Assembly (NCBI RefSeq): GCF_040436345.1
Contig: NC_133230.1
Coordinates: 2,274,797 to 2,338,796, forward strand
Direction: 5' to 3'
Source: Pagrus major
Lineage: Eukaryota; Chordata; Actinopteri; Spariformes; Sparidae
Length of the DNA: 64,000 nt
Numbering within the stretch: position 1 is the first letter of the stretch; each line of letters starts with the position of its first letter. The position numbers and the translations under genes were made by a program. This document shows, piece after piece, positions 43,701-55,309 of this stretch. The notes beneath the pieces are model-generated. The model was not told the DNA's origin, did not search any database, and saw only the letters and a list, made by a program, of their open reading frames with translations.

Positions 43701-45107
43701 TGAGGCCTTGTTCTAAGTGGAAGGCAAACATTGCTTTACAGATAGGAGCTGACTTTGCCTTGCAGTCTCTCTCCTCCTCGCTTGGCAAGGAGGACGTTGT
43801 TTTCTTTACAATAAAGCCGTCAGATAGACGTTTGCCAGGAGACTCCCTACGGTTATTTACAACTATCTAACATCGTCTGTCCTCCTTCCCTCGGAGACAG
43901 CCACATTCCTTTCTTTTCTGGTCAATCGAGGTTCCTCATCAAATCAGTCCACTCTCCAGGCATCAAGAGGAACAGAGAACTGTCACAATCATGTGTTATA
44001 AAGGAAAGTCTTTGCAATTGTAAATGAGACTAACGACGGCTGATGTTCTGTGTTCTCTCCTGATCTAATTAACACACACATGCTCCAGAGTAAAAGTACT
44101 CTGGGCCCCACCTTGACACTCAGTGGTTTACGACCATGCTTTACTCTTATCTGTGGGGGTTTCTGCACTTATCCAGGTTTCAACCAAGTTTTAAATAACC
44201 ATTAAACTAGAATCTCATCCCCTTAATTTTAACAAATTAGTAAAAAGGAAAAGAAGTTCATGAAACTGATTTTTCCCACGTTTCTCTGCGATGCAGTTTT
44301 TCTGAGATAAAGTTTTCTGTGTGTAAATGTCCTGTGTTTGGAGGAACCACAGCACCTTCTGATGGTGAGTCCTGGTACGATTGGGACAGACTTTCAGGAG
44401 ATCTATTGTTTAAATACCTCATCTTTCTATTACCAGTTAATGTCTCTGATATGCCCCGTTTAATAAGTATTAGGCTAGAACTAAAAGAAATATGTAAGTG
44501 ATTAGTTCTTCAATAATCAAGTGTGTTTAGACGTTTTGATCAAGTTTTAATTCCTTTTTGAAATGCCTTTTTCTTGCCAAACATGTGGGATGGATTTCAA
44601 GACTGCATTAAATCGACAAATGAGATTCCACACAGGTGAGAAGCCTTTTACCTGTGAAAATTGTGGGAAGGCTCCTCGTGTTTTTCTGAACGTTTTGTGT
44701 GTAAAATCAGCATTTTTTGAGTGGAGTTTGGCTGCGGTCTTCTATAGAACGGAGCCCAGCCGTGCAGCGGGCACTCAGAACCTCCGGAGTCCCGGAGTGG
44801 AATGAACCAACACGAGGGAAACACTCGTCTGTTCGCTCCGTGTAGTGAAACGTGGCTGCGATGCATATCTCCCCCTCTATGGCCACTCCAGGGCTCTGAA
44901 CATTAGTGTTGTTAAAATAGTAAACTTGTCCTCACCTGTCCTGTGTAACTTTACTTGGGGTTTCCAGCAGATATCCAGCAGGACGCGCTGCCGATCGATC
45001 TCTTCCTCGTACTGGACGATAGTTGTTTTAAACACTCGGAATATTTCTTCAGCAGCAGCAGTTAGTCGCTCGTTGACAAACTCTCTCAAACTCTCAACTG
45101 AACTCAT
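37707..45107 (-). CDS. C2H2 zinc-finger protein, gene J (852 aa if spliced; 10 + 9 fingers, internal fusion)
   Basis: Proposed exon 1 is 45107-44936 and exon 2 is 40093-37707, with a 4.8-kb intron. Exon 2 has ten fingers, then a half finger (YSCQTC) that runs at about 38801 straight into EIKEEQEEL, the middle of the acidic linker, in frame. A second linker and nine more fingers follow, ending TFEKP-stop. This is a fusion of two exon 2 copies, most simply by unequal crossing-over. Fingers 12 and 13 are near-identical. The long intron holds repeats, a hAT element and an inverted segment, so pairing of these two exons is inferred from order, orientation and splice sites, not proven. Confidence 0.75.
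40205..40540 (-). pseudogene. hAT transposase relic in intron 1 of gene J
   Basis: It retains the [17 protein letters not shown] and [17 protein letters not shown] segments on the minus strand. The copy at 47664 is the same apart from one or two substitutions. Confidence 0.6.
40807..41515. repeat. AT-rich ~240-bp tandem / fold-back repeat, copy 1
   Basis: Three units start at about 40823, 41080 and 41315 with (T)TTGTGTCTT..ATTCAATC and GTTGCTTCAA. Each unit is built of opposed TCAATCAAAAA and TTTTTGATTGA motifs, so single strands could fold back. The same block is at 48266-48973. No coding role is seen. Confidence 0.65.
41516..42015. other. unassigned segment with a small palindrome
   Basis: Near 41636-41715 are ATATATGTCTATGG and CCATAGACATATAT in opposite orientation, and inside them ATGGATCTATAATAGATCCAT. 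A GC-richer part follows (GTCGACGTCGCCGCC near 41758). It may be the end of an unrecognised DNA transposon. It is duplicated at 48974-49474. Confidence 0.4.
42024..43437. mobile_element. non-autonomous hAT transposon, copy 1 (1,414 bp)
   Basis: It starts CAGAGGTGTC and ends GACACCTCTG, with AAGTA-rich subterminal sequence at both ends, flanked by the 8-bp duplication GTTTTTAT (42016-42023 and 43438-43445). The 8-bp duplication and CAGAGGTG termini indicate the hAT superfamily. Short frames inside (about 65 and 87 codons) do not resemble a transposase, so it would need enzyme from elsewhere. Confidence 0.85.
43690..44562 (+). repeat. spacer module, copy 4 (inverted relative to gene J)
   Basis: It is in plus orientation like copy 1, although it sits in the intron of a minus-strand gene. 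With the remnant that follows it forms an inverted segment. Confidence 0.55.
44563..44674 (+). pseudogene. zinc-finger remnant joined to inverted intron sequence, copy 1
   Basis: [20 protein letters not shown] and the start of a second finger (FTCENCGKA) break at 44674 into intron 1 sequence of opposite orientation. The reading frame beyond the join ([11 protein letters not shown]) is meaningless read-through. Confidence 0.7.
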
Positions 45108-45285
45108 TGTTCTTTAATTACTAATTCAATAATGAGCAGCGCTGTGACTCAGTACCGTCTTCCACTTCGTTCATTACACACAGGCAGCTAATGCTGCTAG
45201 CTGCTACTGTTTACTTCCGCTGGGTGTCACGCTGTTAAGCTCCGACGGGGGAAGTGCGGAGGCTTTTAATTCCGCTTCAGACTGA
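45108..45285 (-). promoter_or_regulatory. conserved promoter / 5' UTR block at exon 1 of gene J
   Basis: GGAAGTAAACA (minus strand) lies at 45208-45218. The block otherwise matches that of gene B with few differences. Confidence 0.5.
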
Positions 45286-46014
45286 ACACATTTTATTCAG
45301 AACCTGTTTAAAACATATCTGACTACTCTTTTAAACCTGAATAAATAATTTGGACAAAAAATGTCCAGTTGCTAAGCAAACTCCCAAATACTTTTATACA
45401 TTTATTTATATTAATTTAATTAACTATATTTAACACCATTCTTATACTGTTTTTACACAGTGTGTTTACACTATGTTTGTTGTACTCCTTGAATTAAGGT
45501 GTAGATCTACTCTGCTTAATCCCACAAAGAAATGTGCCACTCTTTTCTAAACTGCTACTTTGAACTAACAGCTTCCTGTTTGGTTACTTACATGGAAGCT
45601 ACTGGAAAAACTACAAGTATTTAACATATAGATGTTTATAGAAAAGCAAGACACGAGGAGCGATAATAAGTGGGACACATGAGACTGATTAACTCGACTT
45701 TTTAATCATCATTTTCACAAATATGGGCAAATCAGCATGAAGATATTGACACATAAACATACTGTGACATCTTCTCAAGGGGAAATTGTACACATTCAGC
45801 GTTCAGCTCATCATTTCTCCTGTGTATATTGAGCCTCTGAGGATTTTTCAAGTATATAATTTCAAGTTAAAGTTCTGGAATTATGCATGAAACACTAGAA
45901 CTGAATCACATCCAACATATTTTGCAAATACAAAGCTACTCGCCTGTACGTGTCCTCAAATGTCTCTTCAAAGCGACTGATCAGAGAAACTTTTCCCCCC
46001 CAAGTCTGGCAAAA
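45286..46014 (-). other. 3' flank of gene K
   Basis: Shared AT-rich flank with the decayed post-stop finger and a candidate poly(A) signal ATTAAA (minus strand) at 45701-45706. Confidence 0.6.
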
Positions 46015-49000
46015 TTATGGCTTCTCAAATGTGTGGATTCTCATGTGACGAGTTAAGTTAACACTTTGGCTGAAAGCTTTCCCACATGTTTTGCAAGTAT
46101 ACGGCTTCTCACCTGTGTGGGTTCTCATGTGAACTCCTAAGGATTCATTTTTGCTGAAAGTCTTCCCACATGTTTGGCAAGTATATGGTTTCTCACCTGT
46201 GTGGGTTCTCATGTGGACTGTTAAGTGAGTACTTCGGCTGAAAGCTTTCCCACATATTTTGCAAGTATACGGCTTCTCACCTGTGTGGATTCTCATGTGG
46301 ACTGTTAAGTGAGTACTGTGGCTGAAAGCTTTCCCACATATTTTGCAAGTATATGGCTTCTCACCTGTGTGGATTCTCATGTGGACTGTTAAGTGAGTAC
46401 TGTGGCTGAAAGCTTTCCCACATATTTTGCAAGTATACGGCTTCTCACCTGTGTGGATTCTCATGTGCAGATTCAATTCACCACAAGTCTTGAAAGTCTT
46501 CCCACATGTTTGGCAAGAATACGGCTTCTCACCTGTGTGGGTTCTCATGTGGACTATTAAGTTAGCACGACACCTAAAGGCTTTCCCACATATTTTGCAA
46601 GTATACGGCTTCTCACCTGTGTGGATTCTCATGTGCACATTCAATTCACCACAAGTCTTGAAAGTCTTCCCGCATGTTTGGCAAGAATACGGCTTCTCAC
46701 CTGTGTGGGTTCTCATGTGGGCTGCTAAGTTTTCATTTTGGCTGAAAGTCTTCCCACATACTTGGCAAGAATAAGGCTTCTCACCTGTGTGCGTTCTCAT
46801 GTGGACTGTTAAGGATTCACTTCGGCTGAAAGTCTTCCCACATGTGTTGCAAGTATAAGGCTTCTCACCAGTGTGGATTCTCATGTGAATTTTAAAGTTA
46901 CCATTTCGGTTGAAAGACTTCCCACAAATTTCACAGTTAAAAGGCTTCTCACCTGTGTGGATTCTCATGTGGACTGTTAAGTGAACACTTTGGCTGAAAG
47001 CTTTCCCACATGTTTTGCAAGAATAAGGCTTCTCACCTGTGTGGGTTCTTAGGTGTGCATTCAATCGGGACTTAAACTTAAAAGCCTTTCCACATGTGTC
47101 ACATTTGAAAGACGTTTTACCTGGGTGAGTGTTATGGCAAATGTCTGATGAGGTAGAGTTTTTTGCATTATCACTGTGACTTTTGCTTCCGTGATGTCTT
47201 TTCTTTTCTTTTGGCTCTCCATCTCCAGCTGATCCTGAATCTCCATGTTTTCCTCCTTTCTGATCTTGGCTCTCAGCTACATGAGAGTTGTTAGAGAGGA
47301 GCTGGTGGTCACTTTTTGGTTCTGATTCACTGTGGTCACTTTCCTCATAAGTTGCAGTCAACTTGACGGTATCCGTCTCAACCTTCAGTACAAGCTGCTC
47401 TCCCTCCCGACTGGTGCAGAGTTCCTCCTGTTCCTCTTTAATCTCTGGAGGCTCTGGGTCCTCTTGGTCCAGACTGGAGTTCCTCTCCTGGTTACAAACC
47501 TGCTGGTCAGTGAGAACCTCCTCCTCCTTACAGACATGTTGCTGTGGGAGCTCTGGAGGGACAGAGAACAAAAGGCAGAGATTATTTAATCAACCAATCA
47601 ACCTTTATTTGTAGTAACTTGTATTATGTAAACCTGAGCACATTTCAATTCATCCTCAAATATGCATGTTCTTCTTCAGGAACAGCAACTGAACAGCAAC
47701 TGAACAGCATGCTCAGAGGTGAGTGCACTTCTCTGAGTGGTGATTAGCACCGGTATGAGTCTCGTCCCTCTTGTTTGTATTATGTAGGAGTGCGTTTCCC
47801 TCTCGTTATCAATAAAATGGGCAGTCCTTGCTTCACGTAGGACTCTGTGGCCCGTGAAGTCCATCCATCGCAGGTGAGCACAATTCTCTCTGCAGACTGG
47901 AGCGATCCTCCACCTTTCCTCTCGTCTCATCATAAAGAGCTGGAATAGCTTCTTCTGTGAAATATTTTCTGCTCTGTATTTCATACCTTGGTTCCGGTGT
48001 TTGTAGCATTTGGCAAAAAACATCATTTTCCTTGTTATGAATGTTTTGAATGCAAAATGTACATTTTTCCCAATAGTTTCCAGCTCATCTGACCCACTGA
48101 CTCAAAACCAATGCCAACATGTCTTCATAATAGGTTCAATGAGACACACCTCTTTCTGTTGAGTTTCAGTGCTCCTCATATTGTTCTGAACGTTTTGTGT
48201 GTAAAATCAGCATTTTTTGAGTGGAGTTTGGCTGCGGTCTTCTACAGAACGGAGCCCAGCCGTGTATGAAGGTAGATTTGTGTCTTTATTATTCAATCAA
48301 AAAAAAGGTTGCTTCAATCAAAAAATATATTTTCGATCAAAAAAACCCATTTCAATCAAAGAAAAAAAGTGTTTGAATGCAAAAATATAGTTGAGACTCA
48401 AAAAAATGCATTTGAACACTGTTTTTCTTTGCTTGAAAATGTTTTCTTTGATAGAAGTGAAGGTTTTTTGTTTGAAGCAACTTTTTTGATTGAAGTATTG
48501 TTGTTTAGTGTTTGGGCCATATTATGGGTTGGACATTTGTGTCTTTATAATTCAATCAAAAAAGAAGTTGCTTCAAACAAACAAAAAATATTTTCAATAA
48601 AAAAAAAATCACTTCAATCAAAAAATAAACCTTTTCAATCATAGAAAAAATGTTTTTGAATGCAAAAAAATATTTGAGACTCAAAAAATTGCACTTGAAC
48701 ACTTTTTTTTGGATTGAAAATGTTTTCTTTGATTGAAGTAATCTTTTTTGTGTTTGGACCATGTTGTGGGTAGGACATTTGTGTCTTAATTATTCAATCC
48801 CAAAAAAGTTGCTTCAATCAAAAAAATATATATTTTCAATGAAAGAAAAAACTGTTTAAATGAAAAAAAAATCATTTCAAGTGTTGTTTTTTTTATTGAA
48901 CTTTTTTTTCGATTTGAAGTGAAAAAAGTTTTGAAATCGTTTTTTTTGTTTAAATCATTTTGACACAAACGTACCGCAGTGGGCGGGTGCTCCCCCATTG

Positions 49001-52000
49001 GTCAGACATGTTTGAGTGACAAGTGTCTACACCAACGACGTCTTTCTGACAAGCAAGTCATGGTCTCCAGCAGCCAGGAAGCAGTGGTGGAGTTGTTGTA
49101 TATATGTCTATGGCATGGATCTATAATAGATCCATGTCTATGGTGGTTAGTAGATAAAACCATAGACATATATACAGAGACACCTCACTGAGCGGGTTGT
49201 TCCGCTGCTGCGATACGTCGACGTCGCCGCCATATTGGAGGAGGCAGATCTGCCCCGTGAACTAATACAAGTGAATGGAGTGAACTTTACAAAGCTCCTT
49301 CTACAAAGTGCTGTAAGTTAATGTCTCTCATTTACACACGTACGAATATATTCAGGAAACAGACAGGAACCAGAAACAACGCCTGTAACGTCCTCTGATG
49401 ATTATAAACGTTAACTACTCCTCATATGTTCAGTAAACAGGTGGGCACCAAACCACCGGATGTACTTTTATAATGTTTTTATCAGAGGTGTCAAGTAACG
49501 AAGTACAAATACTTCGTTACCTTACTTAAGTAGAAATTTTGGGTATCTATACTTTACTGGAGTAATTATTTTTCAGCCAACTTTTTACTTCTACTCCTTA
49601 CATTTTCACGCAATTATCTGTACTTTCTACTCCTTACATTTTAAAAATAGCCTCGTTACTCGTGAAATTTCGCTGCACCTCTGATGCGCCTCCGGAGAGG
49701 CACAGTATTGGCGAGCCGAACCAGTGTGAACGGATAAGCCGGCGGCGCGGAGCGGGGGCGTGTCGGTCTGGTGTTCACTGTCTGATAACTGTACAGATCC
49801 TTCACTCAACAAAATATAGATAAATGTCCCACAAAGCAACGTTACATGACCATACAACAGTAACGTAGTAACTGGTTGTGTCTTTGGCAACTTATATGAG
49901 GAAAAAAATACCGCAGTTATTCGTGGAGAAGTGTCTGTCCGACCGACTCGTCGTCACATTTCTGCCAGAAAAACAGCGTCTGTCCCCAGCAAAAAACTTT
50001 AACTTGCCAACTGTTTGTTGCGGTGAAGACTTCAGTGAACTTTCCCCCATAAACAGCCTCCCTCCCCGCAAGTGATAGAGTCAGACAGCATCCCGTTTAC
50101 TGATGGCGATTATGTAATTAAGAGAAAAACGTAACTTTGTCATTTTCCAGGATGTTTGGTGGGTCAGGATCCCAATCACAGCACATTATAACAGCATCCA
50201 TATGATTATAAACAGTCAGTTGATACATGTTTAGATTAACAGGAGGACACCGGGGAAAACATGTTGAAAAAAACACACGTCATCATCATGACGTGTACCG
50301 TCACGCCTCTTTTGGAGCCGCGGCGCCGACTTTCTGTGTGAATTACACTCTTTTACACTCTTTTTTGTATGTACTTTAAAAAACTGTTTTCTAATGTAAC
50401 ATTAACTTGATATTGGTATTAAAAAATGTTTTAATACATAATCCACATCTTATTATAAATTAGGTTGTTATGGTATCAATCTGAAAGGTAAAACCATCGA
50501 ATTTTACTCAATGGCCTTGGTGCCCCTAAAATGATGAAATTCCAACCCTGTCCAACACCCTATTGGTTTGTACGCGATCCATCACCCCATAACATTATAG
50601 TCATTATGGCTTTTAGAAAAATGTTTTTTTGGGGAGGTGGGGTAGTGCACTATAGGCCCCTGTGGCGCGGCCTAAGCTTTTGTCCTTAATGGCATTTTTT
50701 TCCCTTACATTACTTTTACTTTTATACTTTAAGTAGTTTTGAAACCAGTACTTTTACACTTTTACTTGAGTAAAAAGCTTGAGTTGATACTTCAACTTCT
50801 ACAGAAGTATTTTTAAACCCTTGTATCTATACTTCTACCTGAGTAATGAATGTGAATACTTTCGACACCTCTGGTTTTTATGAGTGTTTACAGCTGCCAA
50901 CGTATGTAACGCTGCTACTGTCATGATACGTGACGGTAACGCAAGCAATTTCCCGTCGGGGATTAATGAAGTATTTCTGATTCTGATTAATATATTATGC
51001 AGTCAGTTGTCCATATTTAAGTTGACAGTATGGTAGACAGACATCACATTTACATGTCAGGATCTGGTTATTATAGACACAGATTCAATATTTAACCGTC
51101 ATGTATCATCACATGTATCATCACATCGTCATCGTCTCTGCTATTAATTGAGGCCTTGTTCTAAGTGGAAGGCAAACATTGCTTTACAGATAGGAGCTGA
51201 CTTTGCCTTGCAGTCTCTCTCCTCCTCGCTTGGCAAGGAGGACGTTGTTTTCTTTACAATAAAGCCGTCAGATAGACGTTTCCCAGGAGACTCCCTAAGG
51301 TTATTTATAACTATCTAACATCGTCTGTCCTCCTTCCCTTGGAGACAGCCACATTCCTTTCTTTTCTGGTCAATCGAGGTTCCTCATCAAATCAGTCCAC
51401 TCTCCAGGCATCAAGAGGAACAGAGAACTGTCACAATCATGTGTTATAAAGGAAAGTCTTTGCAATTGTAAATGAGACTAACGACGGCTGATGTTCTGTG
51501 TTCTCTCCTGATCTAATTAACACACACATGCTCCAGAGTAAAAGTACTCTGGGCCCCACCTTGACACTCAGTGGTTTACGACCATGCTTTACTCTTATCT
51601 GTGGGGGTTTCTGCACTTATCCAGGTTTCAACCAAGTTTTAAATAACCATTAAGCTGGAATCTCATCCCCTTAATTTTAACAAATTAGTAAAAAGGAAAA
51701 GAAGTTCATAAAACTGATTTTTCCCACGTTTCTCTGCGATGCAGTTTGTCTGAGATAAAGTTTTCTGTGTGTAAATGTCCTGTGTTTGGAGGAACCACAG
51801 CACCTCCTGATGGTGAGTCCTGGTACGATTGGGACAGACTTTCAGGAGATCTATTGTTTAAATACCTCATCTTTCTATTACCAGTAAATGTCTCTGATAT
51901 GCCCCGTTTAATAAGTATTAGGCTAGAACTAAAAGAAATATGTAAGTGATTAGTTCTTCAATAATCAAGTGTGTTTAGACGTTTTGATCAAGTTTTAATT

Positions 52001-52555
52001 CCTTTTTGAAATGCCTTTTTCTTGTCAAACATGTGGGATGGATTTCAAGACTGCATTAAATCGACAAATGAGATTCCACACAGGTGAGAAGCCTTTTACC
52101 TGTGAAAATTGTGGGAAGGCTCCTCGTGTTTTTCTGAACGTTTTGTGTGTAAAATCAGCATTTTTTGAGTGGAGTTTGGCTGCGGTCTTCTATAGAACGG
52201 AGCCCAGCCGTGCAGCGGGCACTCAGAACCTCCGGAGTCCCGGAGTGGAATGAACCAACACGAGGGAAACACTCGTCTGTTCGCTCCGTGTAGTGAAACG
52301 TGGCTGCGATGCATATCTCCCCCTCTATGGCCACTCCAGGGCTCTGAACATTAGTGTTGTTAAAATAATAAACTTGTCCTCACCTGTCCTGTGTAACTTT
52401 ACTTGGGGTTTCCAGCAGATATCCAGCAGGACGCGCTGCCGATCGATCTCTTCCTCGTACTGGACGATAGTTGTTTTAAACACTCGGAATATTTCTTCAG
52501 TAGCAGCAGTTAGTCGCTCGTTGACAAACTCTCTCAAACTCTCAACTGAACTCAT
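46015..52555 (-). CDS. C2H2 zinc-finger protein, gene K (569 aa if spliced; 13 fingers)
   Basis: Proposed exon 1 is 52555-52384 and exon 2 is 47552-46015, with a 4.8-kb intron nearly identical to that of gene J. Exon 1 has Thr in place of Ala in the E-R-L-T-A-A stretch. Thirteen complete fingers end TFEKP-stop. Fingers 1-5 match gene J, fingers 6-9 match fingers 2-5 of gene H, and fingers 9 and 10 are identical ([10 protein letters not shown]), so the array is a mosaic. As for J, pairing of exon 1 with exon 2 across the rearranged intron is inferred. Confidence 0.78.
47664..47999 (-). pseudogene. hAT transposase relic in intron 1 of gene K
   Basis: Duplicate of the 40205-40540 relic, with the same frame changes. 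Confidence 0.6.
48266..48973. repeat. AT-rich ~240-bp tandem / fold-back repeat, copy 2
   Basis: Offset of 7,459 bp from copy 1, with only single-base differences seen by eye (such as GGTTTTTTG for GGTTATTTG). Confidence 0.65.
48974..49474. other. unassigned segment with a small palindrome, copy 2
   Basis: Duplicate of 41516-42015. Confidence 0.4.
49483..50873. mobile_element. non-autonomous hAT transposon, copy 2 (1,391 bp)
   Basis: It has the same ends and the same GTTTTTAT duplication (49475-49482 and 50874-50881) as copy 1, so it was copied with its flanks and is not a second insertion. Relative to copy 1 it lacks about 21 bp near 50515, between two GGCCTT motifs. Confidence 0.85.
51135..52010 (+). 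repeat. spacer module, copy 5 (inverted relative to gene K)
   Basis: Duplicate of copy 4. An extra 12-bp repeat (ATGTATCATCAC) sits just before it near 51108-51125. Confidence 0.55.
52011..52122 (+). pseudogene. zinc-finger remnant joined to inverted intron sequence, copy 2
   Basis: Same join as at 44674, here at 52122, confirming that the inversion predates the duplication. Confidence 0.7.
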
Positions 52556-52710
52556 TGTTCTTTAATTACTAATTCAATAATGAGCTGCGCTGTGACTCAG
52601 TACCGTCTTCCACTTCGTTCATTACACACAGGCAGCTAATGCTGCTAGCTGCTACTGTTTACTTCCGCTGGGTGTCACGCTGTTAAGCTCCGACGGGGGA
52701 AGTGCGGAGG
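52556..52710 (-). promoter_or_regulatory. conserved promoter / 5' UTR block at exon 1 of gene K
   Basis: GGAAGTAAACA (minus strand) lies at 52656-52666. The block is cut at TGCGGAGGCTT (52703-52713), where a LINE tail begins, so the TATA-like element is lost from this copy. Confidence 0.5.
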
Positions 52711-53662
52711 CTTCTTCTTCTTCTTCTTCTTCTTCTTCTTCTTCATGGCGGTCGGCAAACAACTTTTAGCTGTGCATTACCGCCACCGTCTGAACTGGAG
52801 TGTGGATCAGAATGGAATACTACGACTACTGGTAGAGGATCAAAATAATAAAAAATAAATAAATAAATAAATAAATAAATAAACAATGAAAATGATAACA
52901 TTAATACCTATATTCTTTTGATTAAAACATTTGATGAATTTGATTTGCTCTCTACTGAGTCTGTCTTTCAGAATCCTCCTTTGCCGCTGTTACTTAGGAC
53001 CATTTATAATGACATGTTCAACTGTTTCTTGATAATTACACTGTTCACACATACCAGTTTCATGTTTCCCAATTACTTTCATCATACAAATCTCATTCTT
53101 GATATTATATCTTCTTCTTTTTTACTTCTACTATTTTCTCTCATCCTTCCTACCTCCCTTTGGATACTGTAGAACACTCTACCTTTATTTTCCTTGTTCC
53201 AACCCTCCTGCCACTTCTTTTTCATTTCTACTTTGATTATGCTTTTAACTTCCGCCTTACTATAGTTTACTGTCATATTCTTCACATTTACTCCTGCTTT
53301 GGTAATTTTATACAGTTTGAGCTATTTCCACCAGAATATCTTGTCTTGTTTCTGATTGCATGTTTTTGAGACTGGTTAATGAACTGCTCGAATCTGATCC
53401 TATTAGTACTTTAGTTTATTTCTTTCCACCCACTCAAGTACTAAAAGAATAGCTACCATTTCTCCCGTAAATACCGATGTTATTACTGATTCTTTTAATT
53501 GACACAATATTTAAATCTGGGATGGTGAACGCAACTGCTACTCTGTTGTTAGTTGTCTTTGATGCATCAGTATATACTTTAGTAAATGTTGAATAATGTT
53601 CCTCTATATATCTATCAACCTGATTCCTATTTATACTTTTCCCTTTCTTCCTTTCTAACAGA

Positions 53663-54636
53663 CAGTAGGCGATATGAGGGGGGATGAGGGGGGATGCCGT
53701 CCCCCTTGTTAGCAAAATTACCAAAAAGCATCCCCCTTGTTAACCTGCATCACTCTCCATCCCCTAGTAGCAGAAAGTGTGTTACAAATCACAAGCGGCC
53801 GCGATCGACGGCGCACAGTTGAGCCGTGCACGGCATAGAGCATCCGGTCAATTTTCAAAATAAAACACCGTGTGCAGACTCCCGATTGTATAAAAACGTC
53901 AAAATCTGAGCAAGTCAACAAAATCGGGCAGGCCAAAGGCTCGGTTCTGAAACGTTCCCGCCTGGTTCTCTTCATACATTCATGGTATGACGTCGTGCGG
54001 AGGGCGGAACAAAACCTGTAGCAGACGCGACGTCATAGAGCAGCTTCCGGTGGATCCCCAGCGCGTCTCTCTGTAGAGGAGGAGCACAACAAGTTTCCTT
54101 TTCTAAAACTAAAATGTTACTTTCTGCAAGTGTTTTTAGTGTCTGTTCAGAACATGGTGGCTTATGTTCTGTTGGTAATTGTCATGTTTGTGCTGGTTTG
54201 TAGTTCAACCATTAGTGAGCAGCTGTTACATTTCCTGACACCAGCTGTTTTAGCCCCGTTGAAGCGCACTCTGCTGGACAAACTATGTCATTACACCAAT
54301 TTTAAATTAGCCCAAGCATGGTTTTCTGCATTATAGTTTTTAAATATAAGGTTATCATATCAGTGCATATCGGACAATATATACACCGATACTGATATAT
54401 CTGTGTGCAATTTAAAGGTGTATTTACTTGTTACTTTAATACAGTTATAAAAAAAGACAATTGTAGTAGGGAGAGAAGGAAGATAACTGGATAAAATGGA
54501 GTTGTAAAATTAGAAATGCCACAGTTGTGGTTAAGGCATCAACAATGTCCTTTGGGAGGTGCACATAGGTGTGTCGGGGCAGGGTGCTGCTCCCATTGAG
54601 CCATCCCCCTGTTAAAAATTAACAAATCACCTACTG
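53663..54636. mobile_element. non-autonomous hAT transposon inside the LINE (974 bp)
   Basis: The ends are CAGTAGGCGAT and ATCACCTACTG (one mismatch as inverted repeats), each followed inward by GGGGGATG-type sequence. The flanks are the 8-bp duplication CTAACAGA (53655-53662 and 54637-54644). Removal rejoins the LINE frame as DIHLLERKKGK. A 68-codon frame at 54130 has no recognised similarity. Confidence 0.85.
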
Positions 54637-55309
54637 CTAACAGATGTATGTCTACCTCTATCTCTCTTAATAGCCAAGGTGGGACAGTGGAGGATGGTAC
54701 AGTGGGGCTTAACACTAAATCCCCTATCCCTATTTCTATACTGCATCCCCCATCATCCAACCAAAGCTCTTCAACTGTCTTCTTTCCTTCTCTTGACACA
54801 TCTGTAACACCTTCTGAGTGGGCTGACTCTCCTTATGTCCCTTTAGGTTTGCCCAGTATGTTAGTGAAATCTGATTTCTTCTTATTTCTAATGGCATTTC
54901 ATTCATCTCCACTTGTAAGGCTGACACTGGGGTTGTATTAATAGCACCACAGCGGAGTCTCAAGGCCTGATATCTAAGTGTATCCAATTTTTTTAGTAAA
55001 GTTTTTGAAGCAGACTGGTAAATTGTGCAGCCATAGTCAAGACCTGCCCTGATTAGCCCAATGTAAACAGCTTTCAGAGACACTTTATTTGCTCCCCACT
55101 CGTTACCCCTCAAACATCAACAACATTCAGTACTTTTTTTACATTTTCCAACAATTGTCCCTATGTGAATTTTCCAAGTAAGATTCTTGTCGAACCAGAT
55201 ACGTAGATATTTGAAACATTCTACTCTTTCTAAATTTTCTCCATACATTTTAAGTTGAATCTGATCCTGAATTTTCCTTTTTGTGAAACAGACTACCTTT
55301 GTGCGTTGG

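Noticed and set aside
52851..52882. (TAAA)n run as a separate microsatellite of interest
   Set aside because: It lies in the 3' region of the LINE and looks like ordinary slippage in it.
54130..54336. 68-codon frame with hydrophobic start inside the hAT element
   Set aside because: Lies within a non-autonomous element, has no similarity I recognise and no second copy in the window.
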